Shown here piece by piece: positions 9,741 through 18,301 of a stretch of 64,000 nucleotides of DNA. Positions within the stretch are counted from its first letter, which is position 1. Each line of letters opens with the position of its first letter. The notes under the pieces are model-generated. The model did no database searches. It saw only the letters and a list, made by a program, of their open reading frames with translations, and had not been told where the DNA came from. The translations under genes and the position numbers were made by a program. The stretch lies in contig NZ_BSFL01000003.1 of the NCBI RefSeq assembly GCF_027922325.1, forward strand, positions 1 through 64,000, written 5' to 3'. This DNA is from Methylopila turkensis (GTDB lineage: Bacteria > Pseudomonadota > Alphaproteobacteria > Rhizobiales > Methylopilaceae).

Positions 9741-11078
9741 ATGGCGTCGGCGGCTGAGCAGCTTGCTGCGAACCTCAACTTCTCCGCTTTCTCGAAAGCG
9801 GGCGAACTCAAGAAGCGCATCTGGTTCACGCTCGGCGCGCTGCTGATCTACCGCCTCGGGACCTACATCCCGCTGCCGGGCATTAACCCGGCGGCGCTGG
9901 CGGAAGTCTTCCGCCAGCAGTCGACGGGCATCATCGGCCTGTTCAACATGTTCTCGGGCGGAGCGGTCGGCCGTATGGCCATCTTCGCGCTCGCGATCAT
10001 GCCGTACATCTCGGCCTCGATTATCGTCCAGCTGATGACGACGGTCTCGCCGCACCTGGAGGCCCTCAAGAAGGAGGGCGAGCAGGGCCGCAAGATCATC
10101 AACCAGTACACCCGCTACGGCACCGTGCTGCTCGCGGTCGTGCAGGCGTATGGCATCGCGGTCGGGCTGGAGGGCCAGCCCAATGTGGTGGTCGATCCGG
10201 GCCTGTTCTTCCGGATCGCGACGGTGATCACGCTCACCGGCGGCACCATGTTCCTGATGTGGCTCGGCGAGCAGATCACCGCGCGCGGCATCGGCAACGG
10301 CATCTCGCTGATCATCTTCGCGGGCATCGTGGCCGAGCTTCCGGCCGCGATCGCGGGCACGCTCGAACTCAGCCGCCAGGGCGCGCTGTCGACGACGATC
10401 ATCCTCGCGATCGCCGTGATGGCGATCGCCGTGATCGCCTTCATCGTCTACATGGAGCGCGCGCAGCGCCGCCTGTTGATCCAGTATCCGAAGCGGCAGG
10501 TGTCGCAGAACCGGATGACCGGCGGCGAGAGCTCGCATCTGCCGCTGAAGCTCAACACGGCCGGCGTCATCCCGCCGATCTTCGCGTCGTCGCTGCTTCT
10601 GCTGCCGACCACCATCGCGAATTTCTCGGCGCAGGGCGCCGGGTCCGGCTGGCTGGCGACGATCACGACCCATCTCGCGCACGGCCGGCCGCTGTACATG
10701 TTGCTGTACGTCGCGCTGATCGTGTTCTTCTGCTTCTTCTACACCGCGATCGTGTTCAACCCGAACGAGACGGCCGACAACCTCAAGAAGTACGGCGGCT
10801 TCATCCCGGGCATCCGGCCGGGCGAGCGGACGGCGGAGTACATCGACTACGTCCTCACGCGCATCACCGTGGTCGGCGCGGCCTACATGGCCCTGGTCTG
10901 CCTACTGCCCGAAATACTGATCTCCTACGCCGCCGTTCCGTTCTATTTTGGCGGCACCTCCCTGCTGATCGTCGTTTCGGTGACGATGGACACGGTCGCG
11001 CAGGTCCAGGGGCATCTGTACGCCGCGCAGTATGAGGGCCTCATCAAGAAGGCCCGCCTGAAGGGGAAAAGGCGATGA
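9741..11078 (+). CDS. secY: Preprotein translocase subunit SecY
   Basis: SecY of 445 aa, the channel-forming subunit of the SecYEG translocon in the inner membrane. Ten hydrophobic segments are visible. Motifs include the plug region near [20 protein letters not shown] (about 72-91), the cytoplasmic loop [16 protein letters not shown] (about 181-196) and the C5 loop [19 protein letters not shown] (about 355-373). It overlaps adk by 4 bases (ATGA), the usual alphaproteobacterial secY-adk coupling. Confidence 0.99.
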   Translation: MASAAEQLAANLNFSAFSKAGELKKRIWFTLGALLIYRLGTYIPLPGINPAALAEVFRQQSTGIIGLFNMFSGGAVGRMAIFALAIMPYISASIIVQLMTTVSPHLEALKKEGEQGRKIINQYTRYGTVLLAVVQAYGIAVGLEGQPNVVVDPGLFFRIATVITLTGGTMFLMWLGEQITARGIGNGISLIIFAGIVAELPAAIAGTLELSRQGALSTTIILAIAVMAIAVIAFIVYMERAQRRLLIQYPKRQVSQNRMTGGESSHLPLKLNTAGVIPPIFASSLLLLPTTIANFSAQGAGSGWLATITTHLAHGRPLYMLLYVALIVFFCFFYTAIVFNPNETADNLKKYGGFIPGIRPGERTAEYIDYVLTRITVVGAAYMALVCLLPEILISYAAVPFYFGGTSLLIVVSVTMDTVAQVQGHLYAAQYEGLIKKARLKGKRR

Positions 11079-11674
11079 GATTGATCCTGCTCGGGCCGCC
11101 CGGCGCCGGCAAAGGCACGCAGTCGGAGCGCCTCGTGACGGCGCACGGGATCGTGCAGCTTTCGACCGGCGACATGCTGCGCGCGGCGGTCGCGGCGGGC
11201 ACGCCGGTCGGCCTCGAGGCCAAGGACCTTATGGCGCGTGGCGAGCTCGTGCCGGACGAGGTCGTGGTCAAGATCGTCGCTGATCGGGTCGAAGAGCCGG
11301 ACGCCAAGAACGGGTTCATTCTCGACGGTTTTCCGCGCACGCTGCGCCAGGCCGAGGCCTTGGAGTCGATGCTGGCCCAGAAGGGGATCAAGCTCGATTC
11401 GGTCATCGAGCTGTCGGTCGACGAGGACGCTCTGCTCGAGCGCGTCGAGCGTCGCGCGCGAGAGGCCGCGGCCGCAGGCAAGGCGGTCCGGTCGGACGAC
11501 GCGCCTGAGGTCGTGAGGAAGCGGATCGGCGACTACAAGTCGGTCACCGCCCAGCTCAAGCCGTTTTATTCCGAGCGCGGCCTGTTCGCGGTCGTCGACG
11601 GCATGGCTCCGATCGAGAACGTGACGGCGGCGATCGACGGCATTCTCGCCGACACCCGCGCGTCCGCGTCCTGA
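11075..11674 (+). CDS. adk: Adenylate kinase (short-LID type)
   Basis: Adenylate kinase of 199 aa, converting AMP plus ATP to two ADP in the cytoplasm. The P-loop [10 protein letters not shown] is at residues 6-15, STGDMLR at 31-37 and DGFPRT at about 84-89. The LID region after [10 protein letters not shown] is short and lacks the four-cysteine zinc insert and the long LID of E. coli Adk, which is common in rhizobial enzymes. Coupled to secY. Confidence 0.98.
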   Translation: MRLILLGPPGAGKGTQSERLVTAHGIVQLSTGDMLRAAVAAGTPVGLEAKDLMARGELVPDEVVVKIVADRVEEPDAKNGFILDGFPRTLRQAEALESMLAQKGIKLDSVIELSVDEDALLERVERRAREAAAAGKAVRSDDAPEVVRKRIGDYKSVTAQLKPFYSERGLFAVVDGMAPIENVTAAIDGILADTRASAS

Positions 11675-11700
11675 CGCGAACGCGGAATCGTTAAAAAGGC

Positions 11701-11729
11701 TTGACGCGGGCGCTACGAGGCGCTACGCG
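11701..11729 (+). promoter_or_regulatory. Candidate sigma-70 promoter ahead of rpsM
   Basis: The 193-base gap between adk and rpsM is the largest in the block. It holds TTGACG (11701..11706), a 17-base spacer and TACGCG (11724..11729). The -35 box is strong and the -10 box weak. Promoters ahead of the alpha operon are common. The gap also repeats GGCGCTACG twice in tandem around the -10 box. Confidence 0.35.
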
Positions 11730-11867
11730 CAAACTCCTCACCGAAAGCGCCGCGATCAGCGGGGCGTCATCGCCTCGCGGTTTCGTTGTGTTTCTGTCAG
11801 CGCGCAAGGGCCGGCCTCCACCGGACGCGCGTCTATCCGGCTTCGAGCCGACATATGGAGACTGAAC

Positions 11868-12236
11868 GTGGCACGTATCGCCGGCGTAAACATTCCGACG
11901 AATAAGCGCGTGATCATCGCGCTGCAGTACATTCACGGCATCGGCGCCCAGAAGGCGACGGAGATCTGCGAAAAGGTCTCGATCCCGGCCGAGCGGCGCG
12001 TCAACCAGCTGACCGACGCCGAAGTCATCCAAATCCGCGAGACGATCGACCGCGACTATCTGGTCGAGGGCGACCTGCGCCGCGAAGTGGCGATGAACAT
12101 CAAGCGTCTCATGGACCTTGGCTGCTACCGCGGCCTGCGCCATCGTCGCGGCCTGCCGGTCCACGGCCAGCGCACGCACACCAACGCGCGCACCCGCAAG
12201 GGCAAGCCGAAGCCGATCGCCGGCAAGAAGAAGTAA
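11868..12236 (+). CDS. rpsM: 30S ribosomal protein S13
   Basis: S13 of 122 aa, in the 30S head contacting P-site tRNA and forming bridge B1. It starts at GTG 11868 (ATGGAGACTGAAC upstream) with [19 protein letters not shown] and has [14 protein letters not shown] (about 22-35). The C-terminal [21 protein letters not shown] pattern is basic and conserved. First gene of the alpha operon. Confidence 0.99.
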   Translation: MARIAGVNIPTNKRVIIALQYIHGIGAQKATEICEKVSIPAERRVNQLTDAEVIQIRETIDRDYLVEGDLRREVAMNIKRLMDLGCYRGLRHRRGLPVHGQRTHTNARTRKGKPKPIAGKKK

Positions 12237-12251
12237 TCCGTTTTTTCGAAC

Positions 12252-12269
12252 GCGCCGCGTGAGCGGCGC
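12252..12269 (+). other. Compact stem-loop with GUGA tetraloop, rpsM-rpsK gap
   Basis: The 84-base gap between rpsM and rpsK holds a perfect 7-bp stem (GCGCCGC/GCGGCGC) closed by GTGA, a GNRA-type tetraloop. A TTTTTT run precedes rather than follows it, so on + it is not a terminator. It may be an mRNA processing or stability element. Confidence 0.4.
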
Positions 12270-12320
12270 TTCATCCCGAGCGCCTGGCGATACGGGCGCG
12301 CCTGAAGGATAGAGAGCCAT

Positions 12321-12710
12321 ATGGCCAAGGAAGCCCAGCGCATTCGCCGTCGCGAGCGCAAGAACATCGCCTCGGGCGTCGCGCATGTGAACGCGACGTT
12401 CAACAACACCATGATCACGATCACCGACGCGCAGGGCAACACCGTGTCCTGGTCGTCGGCCGGCGCCCAGGGCTTCAAGGGCTCGCGCAAGTCGACCCCT
12501 TACGCGGCGCAGGTCGCGGCCGAGGACGCGGCCAAGAAGGCCGCCGAGCACGGCATGCGGACGCTCGAGGTCGAGGTTCGCGGCCCCGGCTCCGGCCGCG
12601 AGTCGGCGCTGCGCGCGCTGCAGGCTGCGGGCTTCATGGTGACGTCGATCCGCGACGTGACCCCGATCCCGCACAACGGCTGCCGTCCGCGGAAGCGCCG
12701 CCGCGTCTGA
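12321..12710 (+). CDS. rpsK: 30S ribosomal protein S11
   Basis: S11 of 129 aa, on the 30S platform near the Shine-Dalgarno helix. Diagnostic segments are [19 protein letters not shown] (about 22-40), [14 protein letters not shown] (about 51-64) and the terminal [14 protein letters not shown] 12321 follows AGAGAGCCAT. Confidence 0.99.
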   Translation: MAKEAQRIRRRERKNIASGVAHVNATFNNTMITITDAQGNTVSWSSAGAQGFKGSRKSTPYAAQVAAEDAAKKAAEHGMRTLEVEVRGPGSGRESALRALQAAGFMVTSIRDVTPIPHNGCRPRKRRRV

Positions 12711-12726
12711 CGCGCTTGTCGTCGCC

Positions 12727-12748
12727 TGCGCCCCGTCCGTGGGGCGCA
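12727..12748 (+). other. Stem-loop between rpsK and rpoA
   Basis: A perfect 8-bp stem TGCGCCCC (12727..12734) / GGGGCGCA (12741..12748), loop GTCCGT, is followed by TGTTCGTTTCG. The trailing T content is weak, so it may be an attenuator or partial terminator that sets rpoA expression apart from the upstream genes. The whole gap to rpoA is 121 bases. Confidence 0.4.
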
Positions 12749-12831
12749 TGTTCGTTTCGAGGTCGGTCCATCGGGGCCGGCCGACGCGGAGAGAAGCGGA
12801 CCTCCGCGTTTGACTGACGAAGGGTGCAGTC

Positions 12832-13848
12832 GTGATCCAGAAGAATTGGCAAGACCTGATCAAGCCGAACAAGCTTGAGGTCGCTCCGTCCGGCGACGGC
12901 AAGCGCACCGCCACGATGGTGGCCGAGCCGCTCGAGCGCGGCTTCGGTCTGACGCTCGGCAACGCGCTGCGTCGCATCCTGCTGTCGTCGCTCCAGGGCG
13001 CGGCCGTGACCTCGGTGCACATCGACGGCGTGCTCCACGAGTTCTCGTCGATCCCGGGCGTCCGCGAGGACGTGACGGACATCGTCCTGAACATCAAGGA
13101 CGTCGCCATCAAGATGCAGGGCGAAGGCCCGAAGCGCATGGTGCTGCGCAAGCAGGGCCCGGGCCAGGTCGTGGCGGCCGACATCCAGGTCGTCGGCGAC
13201 GTCGAGATCCTGAATCCGGACCTCGTGCTCTGCACCCTCGACGAGGGCGCCGAGATTCGCATGGAGTTCACCGTCGACACGGGCAAGGGCTATGTCCCGG
13301 CGGACCGCAACCGCCCCGAGGACGCGCCGATCGGGCTGATCCCTGTGGACAGCCTGTACTCCCCGGTGAAGAAGGTCTCCTACCGCGTTGAGAACACGCG
13401 CGAGGGCCAGATCCTCGACTACGACAAGCTGACGCTCACCGTCGAGACCAACGGCTCGATCACCCCGGACGACGCCGTGGCCTACGCCGCGCGCATCCTT
13501 CAGGACCAGCTCGAGGTGTTCGTCAACTTCGAGGAGCCGAAGAAGGAAAGCGTCCAGTCCGCGATCCCGGAGCTCGCCTTCAACCCGGCGCTGCTCAAGA
13601 AGGTGGACGAACTGGAGCTGTCGGTCCGTTCGGCGAACTGCCTGAAGAACGACAACATCGTCTACATCGGCGATCTGATCCAGAAGACGGAGGCCGAGAT
13701 GCTGCGCACTCCGAACTTCGGCCGCAAGTCGCTGAACGAGATCAAGGAAGTGCTGGCGCAGATGGGTCTCCATCTCGGCATGGAAGTCGGCGGCTGGCCG
13801 CCGGACAACATCGACGAGCTCGCCAAGCGTTTCGAAGAACACTACTGA
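12832..13848 (+). CDS. rpoA: DNA-directed RNA polymerase alpha subunit
   Basis: RpoA of 338 aa, the scaffold of RNA polymerase assembly. It starts at GTG 12832 ([14 protein letters not shown]). The N-terminal dimerisation domain contains [19 protein letters not shown] (about 38-56). The C-terminal domain that contacts UP elements and activators contains [16 protein letters not shown] (about 262-277) and [18 protein letters not shown]. Located between rpsK and rplQ as in most proteobacteria, with rpsD absent here. Confidence 0.99.
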   Translation: MIQKNWQDLIKPNKLEVAPSGDGKRTATMVAEPLERGFGLTLGNALRRILLSSLQGAAVTSVHIDGVLHEFSSIPGVREDVTDIVLNIKDVAIKMQGEGPKRMVLRKQGPGQVVAADIQVVGDVEILNPDLVLCTLDEGAEIRMEFTVDTGKGYVPADRNRPEDAPIGLIPVDSLYSPVKKVSYRVENTREGQILDYDKLTLTVETNGSITPDDAVAYAARILQDQLEVFVNFEEPKKESVQSAIPELAFNPALLKKVDELELSVRSANCLKNDNIVYIGDLIQKTEAEMLRTPNFGRKSLNEIKEVLAQMGLHLGMEVGGWPPDNIDELAKRFEEHY

Positions 13849-13899
13849 GGGTTCGGCCTCGTCAGCCTCTAGAGGCGCGGGCCTGAAGGAGAAGACACC

Positions 13900-14322
13900 A
13901 TGTCCATGCACGGCAAGCGGGGCCGCCGCTTCAACCGTCTGCAAAGCCATCGTAAGGCGATGTTCGCGAACCTCGCGATCTCGCTGATCGAGCACGAGCA
14001 GATCGTCACCACCCTGCCGAAGGCGAAGGACCTGCGTCCGGTCGTCGAGAAGCTCGTGACGCTCGCCAAGCGCGGCGATCTGCACGCGCGCCGTCAGGCG
14101 ATCGCCGAACTGCGGCACGTGCCCACGGTCCAGAAGCTGTTCGGCGCCATCGGGCCCCGTTACGCGGAGCGCAACGGCGGCTACCTGCGCATCCTCAAGG
14201 CCGGCTTCCGTCACGGCGACAACGCCCCGGTCGCGGTCATCGAGTTCGTCGACCGTGACGTCAGCGCCAAGGGCGCCGGCGATCGGGCGCGCGCCGACGC
14301 CGACGAGAGCGCCGCCGCCTGA
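13900..14322 (+). CDS. rplQ: 50S ribosomal protein L17
   Basis: L17 of 140 aa. It has [22 protein letters not shown] at the N-terminus (split here by the 20-residue limit: residues 4-23) and [20 protein letters not shown] at about 87-106. GAAGGAGAAGACACC precedes ATG 13900; a second ATG two codons later is possible. Last gene of the alpha operon, with a terminator 29 bases downstream. Confidence 0.98.
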   Translation: MSMHGKRGRRFNRLQSHRKAMFANLAISLIEHEQIVTTLPKAKDLRPVVEKLVTLAKRGDLHARRQAIAELRHVPTVQKLFGAIGPRYAERNGGYLRILKAGFRHGDNAPVAVIEFVDRDVSAKGAGDRARADADESAAA

Positions 14323-14350
14323 GGCGGAGCGGCCCATTCCAACCTGATCG

Positions 14351-14384
14351 AAAGGCGGCCTCGGGCCGCCTTTCGTCGTTTCTG
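14351..14384 (+). terminator. Rho-independent terminator after rplQ
   Basis: AAAGGCGGCC (14351..14360), loop TCG, GGCCGCCTTT (14364..14373): a perfect 10-bp stem with T-rich sequence continuing (TTTCGTCGTTT). It closes the ribosomal block. Confidence 0.93.
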
Positions 14385-14520
14385 GCCCGGCTCCAGCCTG
14401 AGCCGGAGATCGGACCGTCGCGCCGCTGCTTTTCGCGGTGCGCATCCGTAGAACTGCAGTGCAGGGATGGGGCGTCGTCGTGCTATCTTGCACGCGGAAC
14501 GGGGAGCGCGCGGGGGGAAC

Positions 14521-15255
14521 GTGACGCCTCAGGCTATCGAAGCGGCGCAGGACGCCGATCTGTCCGATATCGTGACGGCGCTGGCGGGGTCGGCCGAAGC
14601 GCCGGTCCGGCGCGGCCGGGGCGGGTACCGCCTGCCGTTTCGCCCGTCGGGATCAGCGCTGCCGTTGCCGTTCGTGCTGCGCCGCGGCTCGGTGTCGTTC
14701 CGGGCCGGCGACTGGCGCGGAGCGCTCGCCGCGACCCGCGTCTTCGCCCACCGCAACGCCGCCGGCAACAGCGTCGTGATCGGGCGCAATTTCCGGTTTG
14801 ACCGTCTCGAGGTCGTGTTCTGCGGCGTCGGCAACAGCCTCGTCATCGGCGACGACGTGAACTGGAGCGGCGCGATCCGCATTCGCGGCCACGGCGTGTC
14901 GGTGTCGATCGGCAGCCGGTGCGATTCAAAGGAGGGCCGCATCGTCGCGGCAGGCGCCTCGATCTCGCTCGGCACGGACTGCCTGATCGCCGAGGACGTC
15001 GAATTGCGCTCGTCCGACATCCACCGCATCTACGATCGCGAGAGCGGCGAACTGCTCAACGCGCCCGCGCCGATCGTGATCGGCCGGCGGACCTGGCTCT
15101 GCGGCGGAGCGATGGTGCTGAAGGGCGTGGAGCTAGCGGAAGGCGCGATCGTGGGTTCGCGCGCGGTGGTGGCGACCTCGGTCGAGGAGCCGCGCTGCGT
15201 GGTCGCCGGCAACCCGGCCAGGATCGTGCGCCGCGGCGTGATCTGGAAGCGATAG
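14521..15255 (+). CDS. Hexapeptide-repeat (left-handed beta-helix) acyltransferase
   Basis: A 244-aa protein with repeated [I/V]-G-x hexads through residues about 80-170 (NSVVIGRNF, NSLVIGDDV, VSVSIGSRC, ISLGTDC) and the C-terminal pattern PIVIGRRTWLCGGAMVLKGV, GAIVGSRAVV, CVVAGNPARIVR. This is the layout of the xenobiotic/serine/maltose O-acetyltransferase superfamily. Such enzymes often O-acetylate surface sugars; the acceptor here is unknown. GTG 14521 follows GGGGGGAAC. An ATG at 14467 is possible but lacks such a site. Single gene with its own upstream region; TATCTT near 14484 could be a -10 box. Confidence 0.8.
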   Translation: MTPQAIEAAQDADLSDIVTALAGSAEAPVRRGRGGYRLPFRPSGSALPLPFVLRRGSVSFRAGDWRGALAATRVFAHRNAAGNSVVIGRNFRFDRLEVVFCGVGNSLVIGDDVNWSGAIRIRGHGVSVSIGSRCDSKEGRIVAAGASISLGTDCLIAEDVELRSSDIHRIYDRESGELLNAPAPIVIGRRTWLCGGAMVLKGVELAEGAIVGSRAVVATSVEEPRCVVAGNPARIVRRGVIWKR

Positions 15256-15376
15256 CGCGCTAGAACGGCTGGTCATTCGCTGCGAGGCGGACGGGCTCGC
15301 GACGCGCTTCGCTCTGTTGCGCCGCGGTCGATCACCTATCTGTCACGGCGAAAGCCCCTTTCGGACAGACGCCCCC

Positions 15377-16780
15377 ATGCTCAATCCCCGCCAGCTTCTC
15401 GCCATCGCAGCGCTCATCGTGTTCGCCGCCGCGCCTGCCCATGCGCAGGAGCGCCGCCCGCCGGAAAGCGCCGCGCAGGTGAAGCTGTCGTTCGCGCCGG
15501 TGGTCGGTCAGGTCCGGCCGGCGGTCGTGAACATCTACGCCACCCGCACCGAGCGACGGCGTAGCGCCTTTCTGGACGATCCGTTCTTCCGCCAGTTCTT
15601 CGGCGACGGGCGCGGCCTGCCGCGCGAGCGCGTGCAGCGCTCCCTCGGCTCCGGCGCGATCGTCGGCGAGGACGGCCTCGTGGTCACGAACAACCACGTC
15701 ATCGAGGGCATGACGGAAGTGCGGGTCGCGCTCTCGGACAAGCGCGAGTTCGAAGCCAAGATCCTGCTCAAGGACCCTCGCACCGACCTCGCGGTGCTCA
15801 GGATCGGGGACGGCTCCGAGCGGTTCCCGACCCTGCGGTTCGCCGATTCCGACGCCCTGCAGGTCGGCGATCTCGTGCTTGCGGTCGGCAATCCGTTCGG
15901 CGTCGGCCAGACGGTCACGTCCGGCATCGTGTCCGCCGTCGCGCGCACCCAGGTCGGGGTCGGTGACTTCCAGTCGTTCATCCAGACGGACGCGGCGATC
16001 AATCCCGGGAATTCCGGCGGCGCGCTGGTGGACCTCGACGGCCGTCTTGTCGGCATCAACACGGCGATCTTCTCGCAGTCCGGCGGCTCGGTCGGCATTG
16101 GCTTCGCGATCCCCGCGAACATGGTCCAGGTGGTTCTGTCCTCGGCGCGGAGCGGCGCCAAGGCGGTGACGCGGCCCTGGTTCGGCGCCTCGCTGCAGGC
16201 GGTCACGCCGGAGATCGCGGAAAGCCTTGGCCTCAGGCATCCGTCTGGCGCGCTGGTGGCGAACGTCGCCCCGAACTCGCCGGCGGCGAAAGCGGGCATC
16301 ATCGCGGGCGACCTCGTCACGGCGGTGGACGGGCGCGACGTCGACGACGTCGAAGGCTTCACCTACCGCTTCGCCACGCGCCCGCTTGGCGGCCAGGCCG
16401 CCGTCACCCTCAGCCGCGACGGCAAGGCGCGGACCGTGCAGGTCGCGCTGTCTCCCGCTCCGGAGATCCCAGCGCGAGACGTCCGGGCGGTTCGCGGCTA
16501 CTCGCCCTTCTCGGGCGCGACGGTCGCCAATCTGTCGCCCGCGCTGGCGGAGGAGCTTTCGCTGGTGGGGCCGAGCGCGGGCGTGGTGGTCATGGAGACG
16601 GAAGACGGCTCCCCCGCGCAGCAGCTCGGCTTCCAGAAGGGCGACGTCGTGCGCGAGATCAACGACTCGAAGGTCGCCTCGACCGCCGACCTCGCGCGCA
16701 CGGCGGGCCAGAACCCGCGCTACTGGAAGGTGACGATCGAACGCGGCGGCCGCACCTTCACCAGCGTGTTCGGGGGCTGA
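15377..16780 (+). CDS. Periplasmic Deg/HtrA-type serine protease with two PDZ domains
   Basis: A 467-aa DegP/DegQ-family protease for envelope quality control. Residues 1-23 are a Sec signal peptide (cleavage after AHA). Catalytic triad: His107 (TNNHVIEG), Asp137 (DPRTDLAVL), Ser213 (NPGNSGGAL). PDZ1 spans about 255-345 and PDZ2 about 375-460. The frame is open further upstream, but ATG 15377 gives a clean signal peptide. rarA starts 6 bases after the stop, so the two are probably co-transcribed. Length and two PDZ domains fit DegP/Q rather than the single-PDZ DegS; I cannot tell DegP from DegQ. Confidence 0.93.
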   Translation: MLNPRQLLAIAALIVFAAAPAHAQERRPPESAAQVKLSFAPVVGQVRPAVVNIYATRTERRRSAFLDDPFFRQFFGDGRGLPRERVQRSLGSGAIVGEDGLVVTNNHVIEGMTEVRVALSDKREFEAKILLKDPRTDLAVLRIGDGSERFPTLRFADSDALQVGDLVLAVGNPFGVGQTVTSGIVSAVARTQVGVGDFQSFIQTDAAINPGNSGGALVDLDGRLVGINTAIFSQSGGSVGIGFAIPANMVQVVLSSARSGAKAVTRPWFGASLQAVTPEIAESLGLRHPSGALVANVAPNSPAAKAGIIAGDLVTAVDGRDVDDVEGFTYRFATRPLGGQAAVTLSRDGKARTVQVALSPAPEIPARDVRAVRGYSPFSGATVANLSPALAEELSLVGPSAGVVVMETEDGSPAQQLGFQKGDVVREINDSKVASTADLARTAGQNPRYWKVTIERGGRTFTSVFGG

Positions 16781-16785
16781 CGCGC

Positions 16786-18090
16786 GTGGCCAATCTGTTC
16801 GAGGCGGCGGGTCTTGAGCGCGAGGCACCGCGACCGCTCGCGGACCGGCTGCGGCCGACGACGCTCGACGAGGTCATCGGGCAGGACCATCTGCTCGGAC
16901 CTGACGGCGCGCTCGGCCGCCTCGTCGCGGCGGGCTCGCTCGGCAGCCTGATCTTCTGGGGGCCGCCGGGCACGGGCAAGACCACCGTCGGTCGCCTGCT
17001 CGCGGACGCCACCAGCTTGGCCTTCGAGCCGATCTCGGCGATCTTCACCGGCGTCGCGGACCTCAAGAAGGTGTTCGAGGCCGCGCGCGGGCGGCGGGCG
17101 ATGGGGCAGGGCACGCTGCTGTTCGTCGACGAGATCCATCGCTTCAACAAGGCGCAGCAGGACTCGTTTCTGCCGGTGATGGAGGACGGCACCGTCACGC
17201 TCGTGGGCGCGACCACCGAGAACCCGTCTTTCGAGCTCAACGCGGCCTTGCTGTCGCGCGCGCGGGTGTTGGTGTTCCGTTCGCTCGAACCGGAAGCGAT
17301 CGAGCGGCTGCTTGCCCGCGCCGAGGCGATCGAGGGCCGTCCGCTGCCGCTCGACGCCGAAGCCCGCGCCGTGCTGATCCGGATGGCGGACGGCGACGGC
17401 CGCGCCTCCCTGACGCTGGCGGAGGAGCTGTGGCGCGCCGCCCGGCCGGGCGAGATCTTCGACGCGAACCGCGTTCAGGACGTGGTCCAGCGGCGGGCCC
17501 CGATCTACGACAAGTCGGCGGACGGCCACTACAATCTCATCTCCGCGCTGCACAAGTCGGTGCGGGGCTCCGACCCGGACGCGGCGCTCTACTGGTTCGC
17601 GCGCATGCTCGACGCCGGAGAGGACCCGCTCTATCTCGCGCGCCGCCTGATCCGCATGGCGTCGGAGGACATCGGCCTCGCCGACCCGCAGGCGCTGGTG
17701 GTGGCGATCGCGGCGCGCGACGCCTTCGAGCAGCTTGGGACTCCGGAAGGCGAGCTGGCGCTCGCCGAATGCGTCGTCCACCTCGCCACCGCGCCCAAAT
17801 CAAACGCGGTCTACGTCGCCTACAAGCAGGCGCGGGCGGCGGCCCGCGAGCACGGCTCGCTGCTCCCGCCGCGCCACATCCTGAACGCTCCGACCAAGCT
17901 GATGAAGGCGGAAGGCTACGGGGCGGGCTACGCCTACGACCATGACGTGCCGGACGCGTTCTCAGGCCAGGACTACTTCCCCGAGACGATGGGCCGCCGG
18001 ACGTTCTACGATCCGCCCGACCGCGGCTTCGAGCGCGAGCTCAGGAAGCGGATCGACTACTGGGCGAAGCTGAGGGCGGACCGCTCGTGA
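16786..18090 (+). CDS. rarA: Replication-associated recombination protein A (MgsA/RarA AAA+ ATPase)
   Basis: A 434-aa AAA+ protein related to clamp loaders and eukaryotic WRNIP1, acting at stalled replication forks. Walker A GPPGTGKT is at 59-66, Walker B LLFVDEIHRF at 111-120, sensor 1 VGATTENPSFE at about 138-148. The C-terminal MgsA tetramerisation region has KAEGYGAGYAYDHD and QDYFPETMG. It starts at GTG 16786. The strict RarA N-terminal pattern PLADRLRP is at 17-24. Confidence 0.96.
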   Translation: MANLFEAAGLEREAPRPLADRLRPTTLDEVIGQDHLLGPDGALGRLVAAGSLGSLIFWGPPGTGKTTVGRLLADATSLAFEPISAIFTGVADLKKVFEAARGRRAMGQGTLLFVDEIHRFNKAQQDSFLPVMEDGTVTLVGATTENPSFELNAALLSRARVLVFRSLEPEAIERLLARAEAIEGRPLPLDAEARAVLIRMADGDGRASLTLAEELWRAARPGEIFDANRVQDVVQRRAPIYDKSADGHYNLISALHKSVRGSDPDAALYWFARMLDAGEDPLYLARRLIRMASEDIGLADPQALVVAIAARDAFEQLGTPEGELALAECVVHLATAPKSNAVYVAYKQARAAAREHGSLLPPRHILNAPTKLMKAEGYGAGYAYDHDVPDAFSGQDYFPETMGRRTFYDPPDRGFERELRKRIDYWAKLRADRS

Positions 18091-18100
18091 TCCCGGCCCT

Positions 18101-18235
18101 CCCTTCTCCCTCGATGCGGTGACCCTTCGGGACCGCGGCGAGGTCGGCTCGCCCGCGGCTCACGCGCTCGCGTCGGTCGTAGTTTCGATCGCCGCGCTTG
18201 TCGGGGGCCTCGCGCTCGGGCGCGCGCTGGGTTAA
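18101..18235 (+). pseudogene. crcB: Decayed crcB (fluoride channel) C-terminal remnant
   Basis: Right after rarA an open stretch reads FSLDAVTLRDRGE, then a 22-residue hydrophobic segment (ASVVVSIAALVGGLALGRAL), then TAA at 18233. This matches the C-terminal third of CrcB/Fluc fluoride exporters: the TFS-type motif, a short loop and transmembrane helix 4. The upstream two thirds are absent because rarA ends at 18090, and no usable start precedes it except GTG 18119. A crcB gene between rarA and an rluC-type gene is an arrangement I recall from related alphaproteobacteria, so this looks like an internal deletion product. Confidence 0.7.
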
Positions 18236-18292
18236 TTCAGGCGCAACGCTGGGTTAATCCGGGCGCGAAGTCCGGTTAATCCGCAGTCGAAA
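18227..18292 (+). repeat. Three tandem imperfect 22-bp repeats
   Basis: Units at 18227..18248, 18249..18270 and 18271..18292 each centre on GGTTAAT. Units 1 and 2 agree at 18 of 22 positions; unit 3 is more diverged. The first unit includes the stop codon of the crcB remnant and the last ends 10 bases before the pseudouridine synthase start. A period of 22 bp is close to two helical turns. Confidence 0.85.
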
Positions 18293-18301
18293 GCAACTCC
18301 C

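Noticed and set aside
14467..14520. Upstream ATG start for the acyltransferase
   Set aside because: It would add 18 Arg/Gly-rich residues without homology, and GTG 14521 has a far better ribosome-binding site.
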